Positions 51,901 through 60,117 of a DNA stretch of 64,000 nucleotides are shown one piece after another. The stretch spans positions 4,216,001-4,280,000 of the forward strand of contig NC_012522.1 in assembly GCF_000010805.1 (NCBI RefSeq). Direction: 5' to 3'. The notes below the pieces were generated by a model that was given only the letters and a program-made list of their open reading frames with translations, was not told the DNA's origin and ran no database searches. The position numbers and the translations under genes are program-made. The stretch comes from Rhodococcus opacus B4 (GTDB lineage Bacteria > Actinomycetota > Actinomycetes > Mycobacteriales > Mycobacteriaceae). The first letter of the stretch is position 1. Every line of letters begins with the position of its first letter.

Positions 51901-52197
51901 CTCGAAGTCGGGCGCCCGGTTCGGAAGGGTCGAGACGACGGTGCCGCCGTCGGGCCCGAGTTGCGTGAACACCGAGCAGGGAACGTTCACCTGCATGGCC
52001 AGCGGCGTGTACGAGACGAGCGGCGCCTCGACGCTGCCGAGGGTGCCGCCCTGCGGCCAGTCGATCGACGCGGCGTCCTGCTTCACCGGCAGGAACGGGG
52101 TGGCCAGCGCGAGAACGAAACCGATCAGGCCGGTGACGATCGCGATGAGCCGGGAAGTGCGGATGCTCCGAACGTCGGGCAGCGGCGGTTGTGGCAC
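48964..52197 (-). CDS. Arabinosyltransferase, Emb family (proximal gene)
   Basis: A 1077-residue paralogue of the next emb gene with the same layout: N-terminal helix at 16-38, periplasmic domain to about 195, catalytic Asp264-Asp265 in NTSDDGYLL, Met271 at the ethambutol-determining position, and a C-terminal periplasmic carbohydrate-binding domain. It starts at GTG 52197, 16 bases from the palindrome at 52214-52259, which separates it from the GT-C gene. A 59-bp stretch (51307-51365) is identical to 47944-48002 in the paralogue. Position next to aftA suggests an EmbC-like role, but subfamily is not certain. Confidence 0.92.
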   Translation of the reverse strand: MPQPPLPDVRSIRTSRLIAIVTGLIGFVLALATPFLPVKQDAASIDWPQGGTLGSVEAPLVSYTPLAMQVNVPCSVFTQLGPDGGTVVSTLPNRAPDFEKNGLVVKAGADGTVDVTLRGASLISAGAADLQDCTGLTVTSDYQRTSAEVTGTAEPLTGSVEGDQRPQMVGLFTDLQGAAPAGLNVHVDLDSRFSSSPTLLKLLAMIVCVLATLTSLYALHRVDGIDGRRARRFLPAHWWKFTGVDAVVIGTLLLWHVVGANTSDDGYLLGMARVSEHSGYMANYFRWFGVPEAPFGWSYELLAALAKVSTASMWMRLPTLLAALLCWMVISREVIPRLGVAVRRNRTALWTGGLVFLAFWLPYDNGLRPEPVIALGALLTWCSIERAIATGRLLPGAVAVLIAAFSLAAGPSGLICIAALIAGARPILQIIIARGHRVGFASQILPILAAGTVVMVAVFADQTLATVLESTRVRTALGPNVAWFDERLRWDSLMGISPDGSLARRFGVFVMLLCVVVCVMLILRKGKVPGTAIGPSRRILGIVFASLLLMMFTPTKWTHHFGVYAGLAGSVAVLAAVGVGAASIRSKRNRTLFAAGVLFILAVAFTSSNGWWYVSSYGVPWWDKPPMIAGKGFSTLFLGLTVLTLLLAAWYHVREPYESGKKPNGKRARMLAPSPLTVAAGAVVLFEVLSLLKGAVAQYPGYSIAKANIESVTGGTCALADEVLVETDPTAALLQPLTPVTDPNGAGAFGATSAEGFTPNGIADDLTADSEKIATGGANTVDTETDETTTGTSSGTGGGTEATAGVNGSTVTLPFGLDPARTPVLGSYQPGGEQKPASLTTGWYGLPERSDDAPILTVSAAGRIRSVDADGVVTPGQSLKVEYGVSGPDESVTALGTVDPIDIGPSPSWRNLRVPLDQLPAEANTVRLVADDPDTDPGQWLAVTPPRVPKMQTLQTVVGSSDPVLLDWAVGLAFPCQRPFDHRYGVAEVPQWRVLPDRIGAESTNAWQDKFGGGPLGWTDQLLSASTLATYLSNDWDRDWGSLERYTPLDESATPAEVESEQVTRSGTWSAGPVRYF

Positions 52198-52213
52198 AGA
52201 CTGATGTTAATCA

Positions 52214-52259
52214 CCCGTGAGTACTTGTTAACGTCCGGCGGTTAATAAGTACTCACGGG
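52214..52259. repeat. GTGAG...CTCAC palindrome, copy 2, overlapping the GT-C gene stop
   Basis: Nineteen-base arms CCCGTGAGTACTTGTTAAC (52214-52232) and GTTAATAAGTACTCACGGG (52241-52259) with one mismatch and an 8-base loop. GTGAG to CTCAC spans 52217-52256, exactly 40 bp. The TGA of the upstream minus-strand gene is in the right arm, and the emb GTG is 16 bases beyond the left arm. It is nearly the same sequence as copy 3. Confidence 0.9.
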
Positions 52260-54037
52260 GCCAGGGGCCACACCCACACGCCGTCGACGGGTTTCCCGGG
52301 CGTCCCGACGAGTTGCCGGACCGTCTCGCGGAGAACGCGATCGTTCTGGGTGTGCGGCAGCACCAGGACGTCGGCGTTCCAGAACTTCAGGTCGGCCAGC
52401 GCCTGAGCCCGCGTCGCGTCGTCGATGACCGGCACCTGGCCGGACGACTGCGCCGACGCGAGCAGCAATGCGGTCGGACGGTCGTCGGGCCCGTATTTGC
52501 CCCGCTGCTCGCTGCCCGCCGGGCCGACGAAATATCCACCGGCAATGGGGAATGCGAGATCCTGCTCGGTCTGCCAGCGCAGCATCCGGGCATTCTCCGG
52601 GGAGGGCAGCGGCACCGTGACGACGGAACCGTCGGTGACGTACTCCCGCCACGTGCCGTCGGCGAAGAAATCCGGTGCGGTGTCACGCTGCACGACGGCG
52701 AGCGGTGTCGGTGTCAGCGGCAGCAGCGCCACCGCGAGCCACCCGACCCACAGCAGCGTGGTGGTCCGCTGGCCCTCGCGGGCGGACGCCAGGGCGCGGT
52801 CGGTGCCCAGCGCGAGCAGCAGGGCGGCGGCGGGCAGGCAGCCCATCGCGAAGCGCGATTCGAGGACGGATTCGAGGAGCGGCAGATGGGAGATCAGCTT
52901 CCACGGCAAGGGAATTCCGGTGTCCCAGCCGCTGATCGTGAGCGACGTCCCGAGCGACAGGATGCTCATCACTGCGACGGTCGCGGCAGCGGCGCGCGCG
53001 AGCGGCGTCCGCCACAGCCACAGGGCGGACAGGCCGAGGAGAATCAGCAGTGGCCAGCCGAAATACGCGTTCTCCTCGGTCGCGTTCATGCTGAACTCGG
53101 CGGACCCTGGTTCGCCTGCCAGGGAGGACGTCGGGAAGCTGGTGAACGATTCGGTGTCGTTGCCCACCGGACCGTGCTCGATCGCCCGGTAGCTGTCGGG
53201 CCCGAAGAACTGCCACCACAGGGGAACTGCGGCGATGGCCAGCGCGACGCCGCCCGCGATCGCAAAACCCTTGACGCTGCGCCTGACTCCCGCGAACGCC
53301 GTCCGCGGGCGCGAAGCCGCGAAGGCGACCCCGAACACCGTGAACGCCAGCGCGTAGATCAGCAGGGGTTCCTCGCCGAGGAAGATCTGATAGGCGATCA
53401 GGAGTCCCAGCACGATGCCGTTACGGACGGGTCGCGCGCCGCTGCCCAGCCGGATCACGGCGAGCGCGATGAAGGGCAGCAGGAACAGGGCGACGAAGTT
53501 GGGATGCCCGTTGGTGTGCGAGATCAGGGCGGGTGCGAAGCCGCACAGGCCGCCGCCGACGGCGGCCGCGAGTCGCGAGGCCACGACGTGCCGCGAGAAG
53601 ACCCAGTACCAGGCAATTGCGGTGCCGGACAAGCCAAGTGTGAGTGCCAGGGTGAATGTGACGTTCGGCCCGAACAACAGTGTGACCGGCGCCAGCGGAA
53701 TGCTGATGCCGAACATCGCCGTGTTGCCCATGAGGTTGACGCCCAGCGGGTAATTCTGCAGGTCGCTGGACAGCGGGTTCTCCAGATGGACCAGCGAGCG
53801 TGCGGCGACCGCGAAGAACCATTCCCACATGGTCTGGTCTTGGCCGCTGCGCACCAGATAGCCGGTTCCGAGGTGTTTCCACTGGCGGGCCAACACGAAT
53901 GCGGCAAGCCCGACGTAGAACCCGATCGCCGCGACATCGGCCGGGTGCGGCCGGAAACGGGAGCGGACGGGGCGAGCGGTGGTGCTGGTGCTCTCGGCGG
54001 GCCGAGTCGTCTCGACCTGGGTGAGTATCTCAGTCAC
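52253..54037 (-). CDS. Polytopic GT-C-like membrane protein, probable glycosyltransferase
   Basis: A 594-residue membrane protein with about eleven hydrophobic segments and a C-terminal soluble part (from about 455) rich in beta structure. The first loop after the first helix contains GTGYLVRSGQDQTMWEWFFAVAARSLVHLENPL, where the acidic residue could be the GT-C catalytic Asp. It lies between the emb genes and the MspA/aftA genes, so a role in arabinan, lipomannan or another envelope glycan is plausible. I do not recognise it as AftC or AftD, and the substrate is unknown. The stop is inside the palindrome at 52214-52259. Confidence 0.65.
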   Translation of the reverse strand: MTEILTQVETTRPAESTSTTARPVRSRFRPHPADVAAIGFYVGLAAFVLARQWKHLGTGYLVRSGQDQTMWEWFFAVAARSLVHLENPLSSDLQNYPLGVNLMGNTAMFGISIPLAPVTLLFGPNVTFTLALTLGLSGTAIAWYWVFSRHVVASRLAAAVGGGLCGFAPALISHTNGHPNFVALFLLPFIALAVIRLGSGARPVRNGIVLGLLIAYQIFLGEEPLLIYALAFTVFGVAFAASRPRTAFAGVRRSVKGFAIAGGVALAIAAVPLWWQFFGPDSYRAIEHGPVGNDTESFTSFPTSSLAGEPGSAEFSMNATEENAYFGWPLLILLGLSALWLWRTPLARAAAATVAVMSILSLGTSLTISGWDTGIPLPWKLISHLPLLESVLESRFAMGCLPAAALLLALGTDRALASAREGQRTTTLLWVGWLAVALLPLTPTPLAVVQRDTAPDFFADGTWREYVTDGSVVTVPLPSPENARMLRWQTEQDLAFPIAGGYFVGPAGSEQRGKYGPDDRPTALLLASAQSSGQVPVIDDATRAQALADLKFWNADVLVLPHTQNDRVLRETVRQLVGTPGKPVDGVWVWPLAP

Positions 54038-54251
54038 GCAGCAGCGCCTCCGGTTCTCGGGTCGATGTCAATCGGTCGAGGGTACCGGAGGCCGCTGTGA
54101 GCTTCCCGGGTTGCGATCGGGTAATTGTTGCATGTATCACATCAAGTTGATTTGTGAACTTCTGATCAATACAGGGATATTCTTCTGCCCCACTGGTTAC
54201 GCTCAGCATGCTTTTCCGTATCGGTTGCAGTGCATTCTGAATGGGGTCGGC
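54038..54251. other. Divergent region between the GT-C-like gene and the porin gene
   Basis: 214 bp, AT-richer than its surroundings. It contains an interrupted palindrome TCACATCAA-g-TTGATTTGTGA at 54137-54157, which could be an operator or CRP-like site. No further gene seen. Confidence 0.4.
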
Positions 54252-54953
54252 ATGACGGACATCAGCACATCTCGATTTGGGTACAAACGCTTCACACGGA
54301 CGGTTGCAGTCGCAGGCATCGCAGCGCTCGCCATGGTAATGGGCAACGGCTCGGCGTCGGCCGGCGTGGACAATTCCAGCTCCGTGATCGATGCACGAGG
54401 TAATCGCATCGAAGTCGTCCAGGGCGACACGCAGTACCAGACGGTACCGCCGCTCGACGGTGTTCCCACCAGCGTGGAGTTCTTCCACAACGGTTACGCG
54501 GGGGTCGCCATCACCGGCCCGAACGCGGAGGAGTTCGAGGGAACTCAGCTCACCGTCGGATACCAGATCGGTTACCCGGTCGCACTGGCAGGCGCGACGA
54601 TCGTCCTGAACACGCCGGGTCTCGGTTTCGCAATCGGGTCGAGTAACGGAATCGACCTGGGTCTCCTCCCAGAGCTCTCGCTGGGTCTGAACGCGGGAAC
54701 CAACGTCGAACTCGCGGGTGACATCATTCCGTCGCAGGAACTCGACATCGACCTGGAGCCAGGTGGAATCACCACGGTTCCGATTCTCGAGGGCCAGGAG
54801 TTCGACGGATCGGCGGCTGTGGTCAGGATGCAGGGAGTTCACGGCTCCATCTCCGGTGCTATCGGGCCGGTCACCATCCGTCCGTACGCGATGGCAGTGA
54901 CGGAGAACGGTGACACCGTGATGACTTACGGTGTGCCGCAGAAGCTCAACTAG
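54252..54953 (+). CDS. MspA-family porin
   Basis: A 233-residue exported protein with a signal peptide (residues 1-36, ending ASAG) and the MspA signature (NGYAGVAITGPNAEEFEGTQL.VGYQIGYPVAL). MspA proteins form octameric pores in the mycolate outer membrane for small hydrophilic solutes. ATG at 54252 is the start just before the signal peptide; the frame is open far upstream without coding character. It is the only plus-strand gene between 44.4 and 59.5 kb. Its TAG overlaps the stop of the convergent small membrane gene through CTAG. Confidence 0.88.
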   Translation: MTDISTSRFGYKRFTRTVAVAGIAALAMVMGNGSASAGVDNSSSVIDARGNRIEVVQGDTQYQTVPPLDGVPTSVEFFHNGYAGVAITGPNAEEFEGTQLTVGYQIGYPVALAGATIVLNTPGLGFAIGSSNGIDLGLLPELSLGLNAGTNVELAGDIIPSQELDIDLEPGGITTVPILEGQEFDGSAAVVRMQGVHGSISGAIGPVTIRPYAMAVTENGDTVMTYGVPQKLN

Positions 54954-55225
54954 GCAGCCCGTCCGACAGGGTGCCTGATAGGGGTCGCCGGACTGATGTC
55001 CGGCGACCTTTGTCGACTCACATGGACGACGATGTCGCCGGCGACGAACACGGCGGCGCCCAGCAGTGCGATCACGAAAAGCGCCCAGTGTCCGGCGTAG
55101 ACACCGACGATCGCTCCGATCGTCGTGGCTAGTGCGGAATGCACGATCACCTCACCGCCGGCGGTGCCGAGAAGATAGTCTTCGGCACCGCTGCCGGCAC
55201 GTCGAGGCTCCACTGCATCCGGCAT
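54950..55225 (-). CDS. Small membrane protein of unknown function
   Basis: A 91-residue protein with a polar N-terminus and two hydrophobic segments (about 31-48 and 50-68), ending in a short basic tail. No family recognised. ATG at 55225 has a GAGGAG site directly upstream; the longer frame to 55486 overlaps aftA and looks non-coding. It follows aftA on the same strand (113 bp gap). Confidence 0.6.
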   Translation of the reverse strand: MPDAVEPRRAGSGAEDYLLGTAGGEVIVHSALATTIGAIVGVYAGHWALFVIALLGAAVFVAGDIVVHVSRQRSPDISPATPIRHPVGRAA

Positions 55226-55337
55226 GACCGCTCCTCGCGACGTCCCGACAATTCCCCTCGGGGCGCGGAAAATACCCGCTGCCCTGATTGGCTGCGGTGT
55301 TCCCGCGGGCAGGGCCGAATAAACGCGAGCAGACCGA

Positions 55338-57230
55338 TCAGTTTCTTGTGACGACGACGAACGGTCCGGTCTCCGACACGGTGAAGCGCGGGTCGTCGAA
55401 CAGTTCCTTCGGGAACGTGACGGTGTAGCGGCGCACGTTGGGGTCGTTGGGATACACGTCCTCGGCGAGCCGCAGCGTGTACCCATCGGGGCCCTGCCGG
55501 AACACGAACGCGTCCGGTTCCCGCCACGGCGCCGCGTCGAGCGCGGACACCAGCTGGTCGGGTGTCTCGAGCTCGCTCCACTCCGCGATGGTCCGGGCGC
55601 GTCCGGCGAAGTCCGCCAAGGGATTCGAGTAATGCGACGTCAGCGCCTGAAACCCGAGGTAGGGGTAGAAGCTGAGGAAGCTGGTGTCGGCGGTGAGGAC
55701 CACCGTGTCGTCGCGGTCGCGGGGGACCTGCTCCCGGATCAGCTCGTCGACCGCCGCGTAGTGAGCGGCGGCGCCCGGTGGCCGCTGGTCGGCGCGTTCG
55801 CCGTTGCCGTCGGTGTCGGTGTAGGCGACGGCGATGTCGGAGTCGAGGAATTTCGGGATGTTCTGGACGAACGACAGCGCACCCAGCACGCCGATCACCA
55901 GGACCGCCCCCTTGACCCGCGGGTTGTCGCTGGTCGCGAGCACGAGCCACCCGGAGAATTCGACGAATCCGAAGACGCCTGCGGCGCCGAGCAGGACGAT
56001 CAGCACGGGCTCGAGCCGGAACGAGAGCAGGGTGCTGCCGAGCACCGTGAACGCCATCGACAGCAGCGACCACAGGTAGACGGCCACCACTCCGACGCCG
56101 AGCGCCTGCGCGCGCCGAGACGTCGACGCACGGGCGACGAGCCAGACGGTGCCGAGCAGGCACAGCGCCCCGGTGAGGGAGAAGTGGATCATCGGCAGCG
56201 GAAGCTGTGCGCCTGCCTCGGGCAGGTAGTGCAGCGCGGTTCCCGACGCGGCGGGCGAACCGCCCACGACCTTCAGTAGATACGGCAGCCATACCGTCAG
56301 TGCGAGAAGGCCGGACACGGCGGCGATCACGATCAGCCGGACCAGCGGGTCGATCGCCGCCCGCCAGGACTTCCGGGCGCGCACGCGCAGCGCCGCCGCC
56401 AGCAGCGCGAGCAGGGTGATCGCGAAGGCGGCGAGTCCGAGATACAGCGTGTAGAACGTGGCGGCGAGACCGAGGAACAGGCCGGTGCCGATCACGGCAC
56501 CCCAGCCGCCGCGGCCGTCGACCCGATTCAGGCCGCCCCAGGCGAGGACGAGCGCGGGACCGATCAGCAGCGTGATGACGGCGCCGTACGGTTCGGGTGA
56601 ACCGTAGGCCAGGACGAGGGCCGTCGTCGCGAGCGACACCACGATGGCGAGGTCGTGGCGGATCAGGTTGCTCCACAACACCAGTGCCACGACGGCGGCG
56701 ACGGCGAGAGATCCGATGGCGTACGGCTTGAACGCTTCCCAGCCGTCCATGCCGAGGAGGTTGGCGACGCGCCCACCTGCCCAGAACCAGCCGGCCGGGT
56801 AGTACGGCGGCAGGTCGGCGTACGTCATGTCGCGCAGTGCGGCCGAGTCGGTCAGCCGCGTGAGGTATTCGGTGCGGAACTCCTGGTCGACGGACACGCC
56901 GTGCAGATACAGCTTGGTCGCGGCCAGTGGGAGGCCGAGGGTGACGGTGACGAACCCGGACAGGCTCGCCCACGACAGCAGTCGTGCGAACCGCGGGGCC
57001 CGGTGCTGTCGCACGAGCAGGACGGACACCGCGATCCCCGCGACGGCCACGACCTGGCCGACCGTCGTGACGGCCTGGGTCACGTTGGACGAGTTGAACG
57101 CCGGCCACTGCACCCGCCCGAACGCGAACAGTCCGACCGCCGCCACCACCGCGGCCACGACGGCCCCCAGCAGCATTTCGACAGCTGTCGACAGGGACCG
57201 TCGGGCCGGTGCTACGTCTGCTTCCGTCAC
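55338..57230 (-). CDS. aftA: Galactan 5-O-arabinofuranosyltransferase AftA
   Basis: A 630-residue GT-C enzyme that primes arabinan by adding the first Araf to galactan. It has about eleven membrane helices and the catalytic loop VSVDQEFRTEYLTRLTDSAALRDM with the DxE motif, followed by YYPAGWFW. A soluble C-terminal domain starts near residue 460. GTG start at 57230, 11 bp after the dprE2 stop. The dprE1-dprE2-aftA-emb order is as in mycobacteria, with an insertion before emb. Confidence 0.93.
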   Translation of the reverse strand: MTEADVAPARRSLSTAVEMLLGAVVAAVVAAVGLFAFGRVQWPAFNSSNVTQAVTTVGQVVAVAGIAVSVLLVRQHRAPRFARLLSWASLSGFVTVTLGLPLAATKLYLHGVSVDQEFRTEYLTRLTDSAALRDMTYADLPPYYPAGWFWAGGRVANLLGMDGWEAFKPYAIGSLAVAAVVALVLWSNLIRHDLAIVVSLATTALVLAYGSPEPYGAVITLLIGPALVLAWGGLNRVDGRGGWGAVIGTGLFLGLAATFYTLYLGLAAFAITLLALLAAALRVRARKSWRAAIDPLVRLIVIAAVSGLLALTVWLPYLLKVVGGSPAASGTALHYLPEAGAQLPLPMIHFSLTGALCLLGTVWLVARASTSRRAQALGVGVVAVYLWSLLSMAFTVLGSTLLSFRLEPVLIVLLGAAGVFGFVEFSGWLVLATSDNPRVKGAVLVIGVLGALSFVQNIPKFLDSDIAVAYTDTDGNGERADQRPPGAAAHYAAVDELIREQVPRDRDDTVVLTADTSFLSFYPYLGFQALTSHYSNPLADFAGRARTIAEWSELETPDQLVSALDAAPWREPDAFVFRQGPDGYTLRLAEDVYPNDPNVRRYTVTFPKELFDDPRFTVSETGPFVVVTRN

Positions 57231-57241
57231 GAGGGCGAAGC

Positions 57242-58003
57242 TTAGATGGGCAGCTTCTTGAAGATCGGTCGCGGGATGTGCCGCAGGATCATCATCACGT
57301 ACCGGAACGCGCCGGGCGCCCAGACGAGATCCTTGCCCTTCTCCGCCGACGTGACGGCGAGCTTGGCCACGTCTTCCTTGTTCACCGTCAGCGGGGCTTC
57401 CTTCACGTCCGCGGACATGCGGGTGCGGACCTGGCCGGGACGGATGACCAGAACGCGGGGACCGAACTCGCGCAGCGCCTCACCGAGTCCGAGGTAGAAG
57501 CCGTCGAGGCCGGCCTTGGTGGAGCCGTACACGAAGTTGGAGCGGCGCACCCGCTCACCCGCGGCGGACGACATCGCGATGATCTGGCCGAAGCCCTGCG
57601 CCTTCATCTTCTCGCCGACGAGCACGCCGACGGACACGGCCGCGGTGTAGTTGACCTCGGCGATCTGGACGGCCTTGCGCTGGTTCTGCCACAGTTCCTC
57701 GGCGTCGCCGAGCAGGCCGAACGCGACGATGGCGACGTCGACGTCGCCCTTCGCCCAGGCGTCCTCGATGACCTTGGGATGGCTCTCGGTGTCGACGGCG
57801 TCGAAGTCGATGACGTCGACGGCGTTGGCGCCGGCCGCCTTCAGCTGGGCGACGGCGCCGTCGCGCCCGGGGTCGCCCGGCAGCGCGGCGAGGATCACCC
57901 GCATCGGCGCCTTCTTCAGGTACTCCTCGCAGATCGCGAGACCGATCTCGGAGGTGCCCCCGAGCAGCAGGAGGGTCTGGGGGTTCCCGACAGCGTTGAT
58001 CAC
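57242..58003 (-). CDS. dprE2: Decaprenylphosphoryl-2-keto-ribose reductase DprE2
   Basis: A 253-residue short-chain dehydrogenase that reduces the 2-keto intermediate made by DprE1 to decaprenylphosphoryl arabinose. The NAD-binding motif [13 protein letters not shown] is at residues 11-23, the catalytic Ser in MSSAAG and the YxxxK motif in YGSTK. GTG at 58003 overlaps the dprE1 stop by one base (TAGTG). The length matches mycobacterial DprE2 (254). Confidence 0.95.
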   Translation of the reverse strand: MINAVGNPQTLLLLGGTSEIGLAICEEYLKKAPMRVILAALPGDPGRDGAVAQLKAAGANAVDVIDFDAVDTESHPKVIEDAWAKGDVDVAIVAFGLLGDAEELWQNQRKAVQIAEVNYTAAVSVGVLVGEKMKAQGFGQIIAMSSAAGERVRRSNFVYGSTKAGLDGFYLGLGEALREFGPRVLVIRPGQVRTRMSADVKEAPLTVNKEDVAKLAVTSAEKGKDLVWAPGAFRYVMMILRHIPRPIFKKLPI

Positions 58004-59442
58004 TACAGTTCCAACCTTCTGGACATATCGGAGGCGAAGACATTGGTGGGGTCGTACTTGCGGCGGGTGGCGATCCACTCGTCGATCCGCGGGTACATCG
58101 CGTGGAACGTCTCGGCGGTGGTCCGCGAATCCTTGGCCGTGTAGAGACGGCCGCCGAACTTCAGGACCCGCTTGTCGAGTTCGGTGACGAATTCGTTCAG
58201 GCCGGGCTTGATGCGGAAGTCGACGCAGATGTTCCAGCCCGGGATCGGGAAGCTCAGCGGCGCCTGGTTGCCCTCGCCGAACAGTTTGAAGACGTTGAGG
58301 AACGAGTAGTGCCCCGACTTCTGGATGTCGCGGATGATCGCCTTGAACTCCTCGACCGCGGTGGTCGGCACCACGAACTGGTACTGCAGGAATCCGTTCG
58401 ATCCGTAGGCGCGGTTCCACTCTCCGAACATGTCGAGCGGGTGGTAGAACTGCGTCAAGTTCTGAACCTTGTCGCGGTAGGTGCCGGACTTCCGGAACCA
58501 CAGCTCGCCGATCATCGAGAAGTTGAACTTGTTGGCCAGGCCGTTCGGGAACACGTCCGGGAACGTCAGCAGCTGCGGCGCGTCGAACGCGAGCGGATTC
58601 TTCTGCAGCTTCGCCGGCAACTGGTCGAGCTTCGCCAGCGAGCCACGGGAGATCGCGGCCCGGCCCAGCTTCGGGGGCGCGGCGATGGCGTCGAACCAGG
58701 CGCTCGAGTACTCGTAATTGGCCTCGCTGCCGTCGCTGTGCAGCGCGATGGTCTCGTCGAGGGTCTGGGTGACGTCGCCGTCGGCGATGAAATACGCCGT
58801 CTCGGTCGGCGTCATCTTGATGGTCGCCTTGAGGATGATGCCTGTCAGGCCCATGCCGCCGATCGTCGCCCAGAACAGGGCGCCCTTGGGGTCGTTGCGG
58901 CCGCCCTTCGGCGTCAGCGTCCGCACCTTGCCGTCGGCGGTGAGCAGGTCCAGCGACACCACATGGTTGCCGAAGCTGCCGGCGCTGTGATGATTCTTGC
59001 CGTGGATGTCGGAGCCGATGGCACCGCCGATGGTGACCTGCCGGGTGCCCGGCAGCACCGGAACCCACAGCCCGAACGGGAGCGCCGCCTTCATCAGCTG
59101 ATCCAGGTTGACGCCGGCGTCGACCTCCACGAGGTGGGTGTCGCGGTCGATGCGGTGGATCTTGCTCAGCGCATTCATGTCGATGACCAGGCCACCGGCG
59201 TTCTGCGCCGGGTCGCCGTAGGAGCGGCCGAGGCCACGGGCGATCACCCCACGCTGCAGGTGAGCGGGCTTCGACTCGTTCTGCTCCGCGACCTGGGCGA
59301 CCGCTCGCGCGATCACCTCCACGTCGGGAGTGGACAGCACCTGCGCGGTGGTGGGCGCGGTGCGCCCCCAGCCGGTGAGGGTGCGGGTCTGTGTGGGGAG
59401 CGCCTGGGCGGGCTGCTCTTCTGCTGTCGTGGACATCGGCAT
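58003..59442 (-). CDS. dprE1: Decaprenylphosphoryl-beta-D-ribose 2-oxidase DprE1
   Basis: A 479-residue FAD-dependent (VAO-family) oxidase, the target of benzothiazinones. FAD-binding segments are GLGRSYGD (71-77) and [21 protein letters not shown] (about 138-158). Cys406 in PGWNICVDF corresponds to the benzothiazinone-reactive Cys387 of M. tuberculosis, so sensitivity is expected. The start is ATG 59442 (or 59436). Only 8 bases separate it from the palindrome at 59451-59502. Confidence 0.95.
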   Translation of the reverse strand: MPMSTTAEEQPAQALPTQTRTLTGWGRTAPTTAQVLSTPDVEVIARAVAQVAEQNESKPAHLQRGVIARGLGRSYGDPAQNAGGLVIDMNALSKIHRIDRDTHLVEVDAGVNLDQLMKAALPFGLWVPVLPGTRQVTIGGAIGSDIHGKNHHSAGSFGNHVVSLDLLTADGKVRTLTPKGGRNDPKGALFWATIGGMGLTGIILKATIKMTPTETAYFIADGDVTQTLDETIALHSDGSEANYEYSSAWFDAIAAPPKLGRAAISRGSLAKLDQLPAKLQKNPLAFDAPQLLTFPDVFPNGLANKFNFSMIGELWFRKSGTYRDKVQNLTQFYHPLDMFGEWNRAYGSNGFLQYQFVVPTTAVEEFKAIIRDIQKSGHYSFLNVFKLFGEGNQAPLSFPIPGWNICVDFRIKPGLNEFVTELDKRVLKFGGRLYTAKDSRTTAETFHAMYPRIDEWIATRRKYDPTNVFASDMSRRLEL

Positions 59443-59450
59443 AGAGGCTA

Positions 59451-59502
59451 CCGCCTGTGAGTACTTGTCAACCGCGGGCGGTTAAGAAGTACTCACAGGC
59501 GG
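59451..59502. repeat. GTGAG...CTCAC palindrome, copy 3, filling the dprE1/gtrA divergent region
   Basis: Twenty-three-base arms (59451-59473, 59480-59502) with two mismatches and a 6-base loop. GTGAG to CTCAC spans 59457-59496, exactly 40 bp. The core TGTGAGTACTTGT is shared with copy 2. The element occupies 52 of the 74 bp between the dprE1 ATG and the gtrA GTG, so it overlaps whatever promoters drive them. Confidence 0.9.
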
Positions 59503-59516
59503 TTAGTCTCGTCGAC

Positions 59517-59993
59517 GTGTCTGATACCCCCTCGCGTTCTCAGCAGGAACCGCATGTGCCGTTGCCGGTGGAGATCCCCGTCACCGAGAACATCGCCGAC
59601 GACGCACTGGACCTGAAGACGCAGATCGTCCGTTTCGTCCTGACCGGTGGACTGTCGGCGATTGTCGACTTCGGCCTGTACTTCCTGCTGTTCGAGGTGG
59701 TCGGGCTGCCCGTCAACGTGGCGAAGTCGATCAGCTTCATCGCGGGGACCACCACCGCGTACCTGATCAACCGCCGGTGGACGTTCAAGGCGGAACCGAG
59801 TCGCGCCCGTTTCGTCGCCGTGGTGATCCTCTACGCGGTCACGTTTGCGGTGCAGGTGGGCCTGAACTGGGTGATGTACCACGCATTCCCCGACGAATGG
59901 TGGCGTCTGCCGCTCGCGTTCGTCATCGCGCAGGGCACGGCCACGGTCATCAACTTCGTGGTGCAGCGCGCGGTGATCTTCAAGATCCACTGA
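59517..59993 (+). CDS. GtrA-family membrane protein (Rv3789-like)
   Basis: A 158-residue protein with four membrane helices (QIVRFVLTGGLSAIVDFGLYFLLFE; NVAKSISFIAGTTTAYLINRRWTF; and two more) typical of GtrA. The mycobacterial homologue Rv3789 is linked to arabinan assembly, proposed as a DPA flippase or an AftA-recruiting anchor. GTG at 59517 is preferred; the frame extends to a GTG at 59457 inside the palindrome. No ribosome site is obvious, so a leaderless transcript is possible. Confidence 0.85.
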   Translation: MSDTPSRSQQEPHVPLPVEIPVTENIADDALDLKTQIVRFVLTGGLSAIVDFGLYFLLFEVVGLPVNVAKSISFIAGTTTAYLINRRWTFKAEPSRARFVAVVILYAVTFAVQVGLNWVMYHAFPDEWWRLPLAFVIAQGTATVINFVVQRAVIFKIH

Positions 59994-60117
59994 GGCGGCC
60001 GCCGGGCAACCGGACGGCAATGCCCCGACGGGTGCGGTGATACCGACTGGTCGGGTGTTTCGGTAACGACTCAGCAACTTCTCTGGCGCTGCCGACGTGT
60101 TCGGTGAGAATCGATCA

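Noticed and set aside
54137..54157. CRP-like site upstream of the porin gene
   Set aside because: The half-sites are in the opposite order to the usual TGTGA-N6-TCACA, and one arm has a two-base bulge; kept only as a weak note.
53979..54251. N-terminal extension of the MspA porin gene
   Set aside because: The extra 91 codons overlap the start of the divergent GT-C-like gene and precede a perfectly normal signal peptide at 54252.
57242..59068. A 608-codon minus-strand frame spanning dprE1 and dprE2
   Set aside because: Only its last part (from the GTG at 58003) is DprE2; the upstream part is an out-of-frame shadow of dprE1. It is not a fusion.
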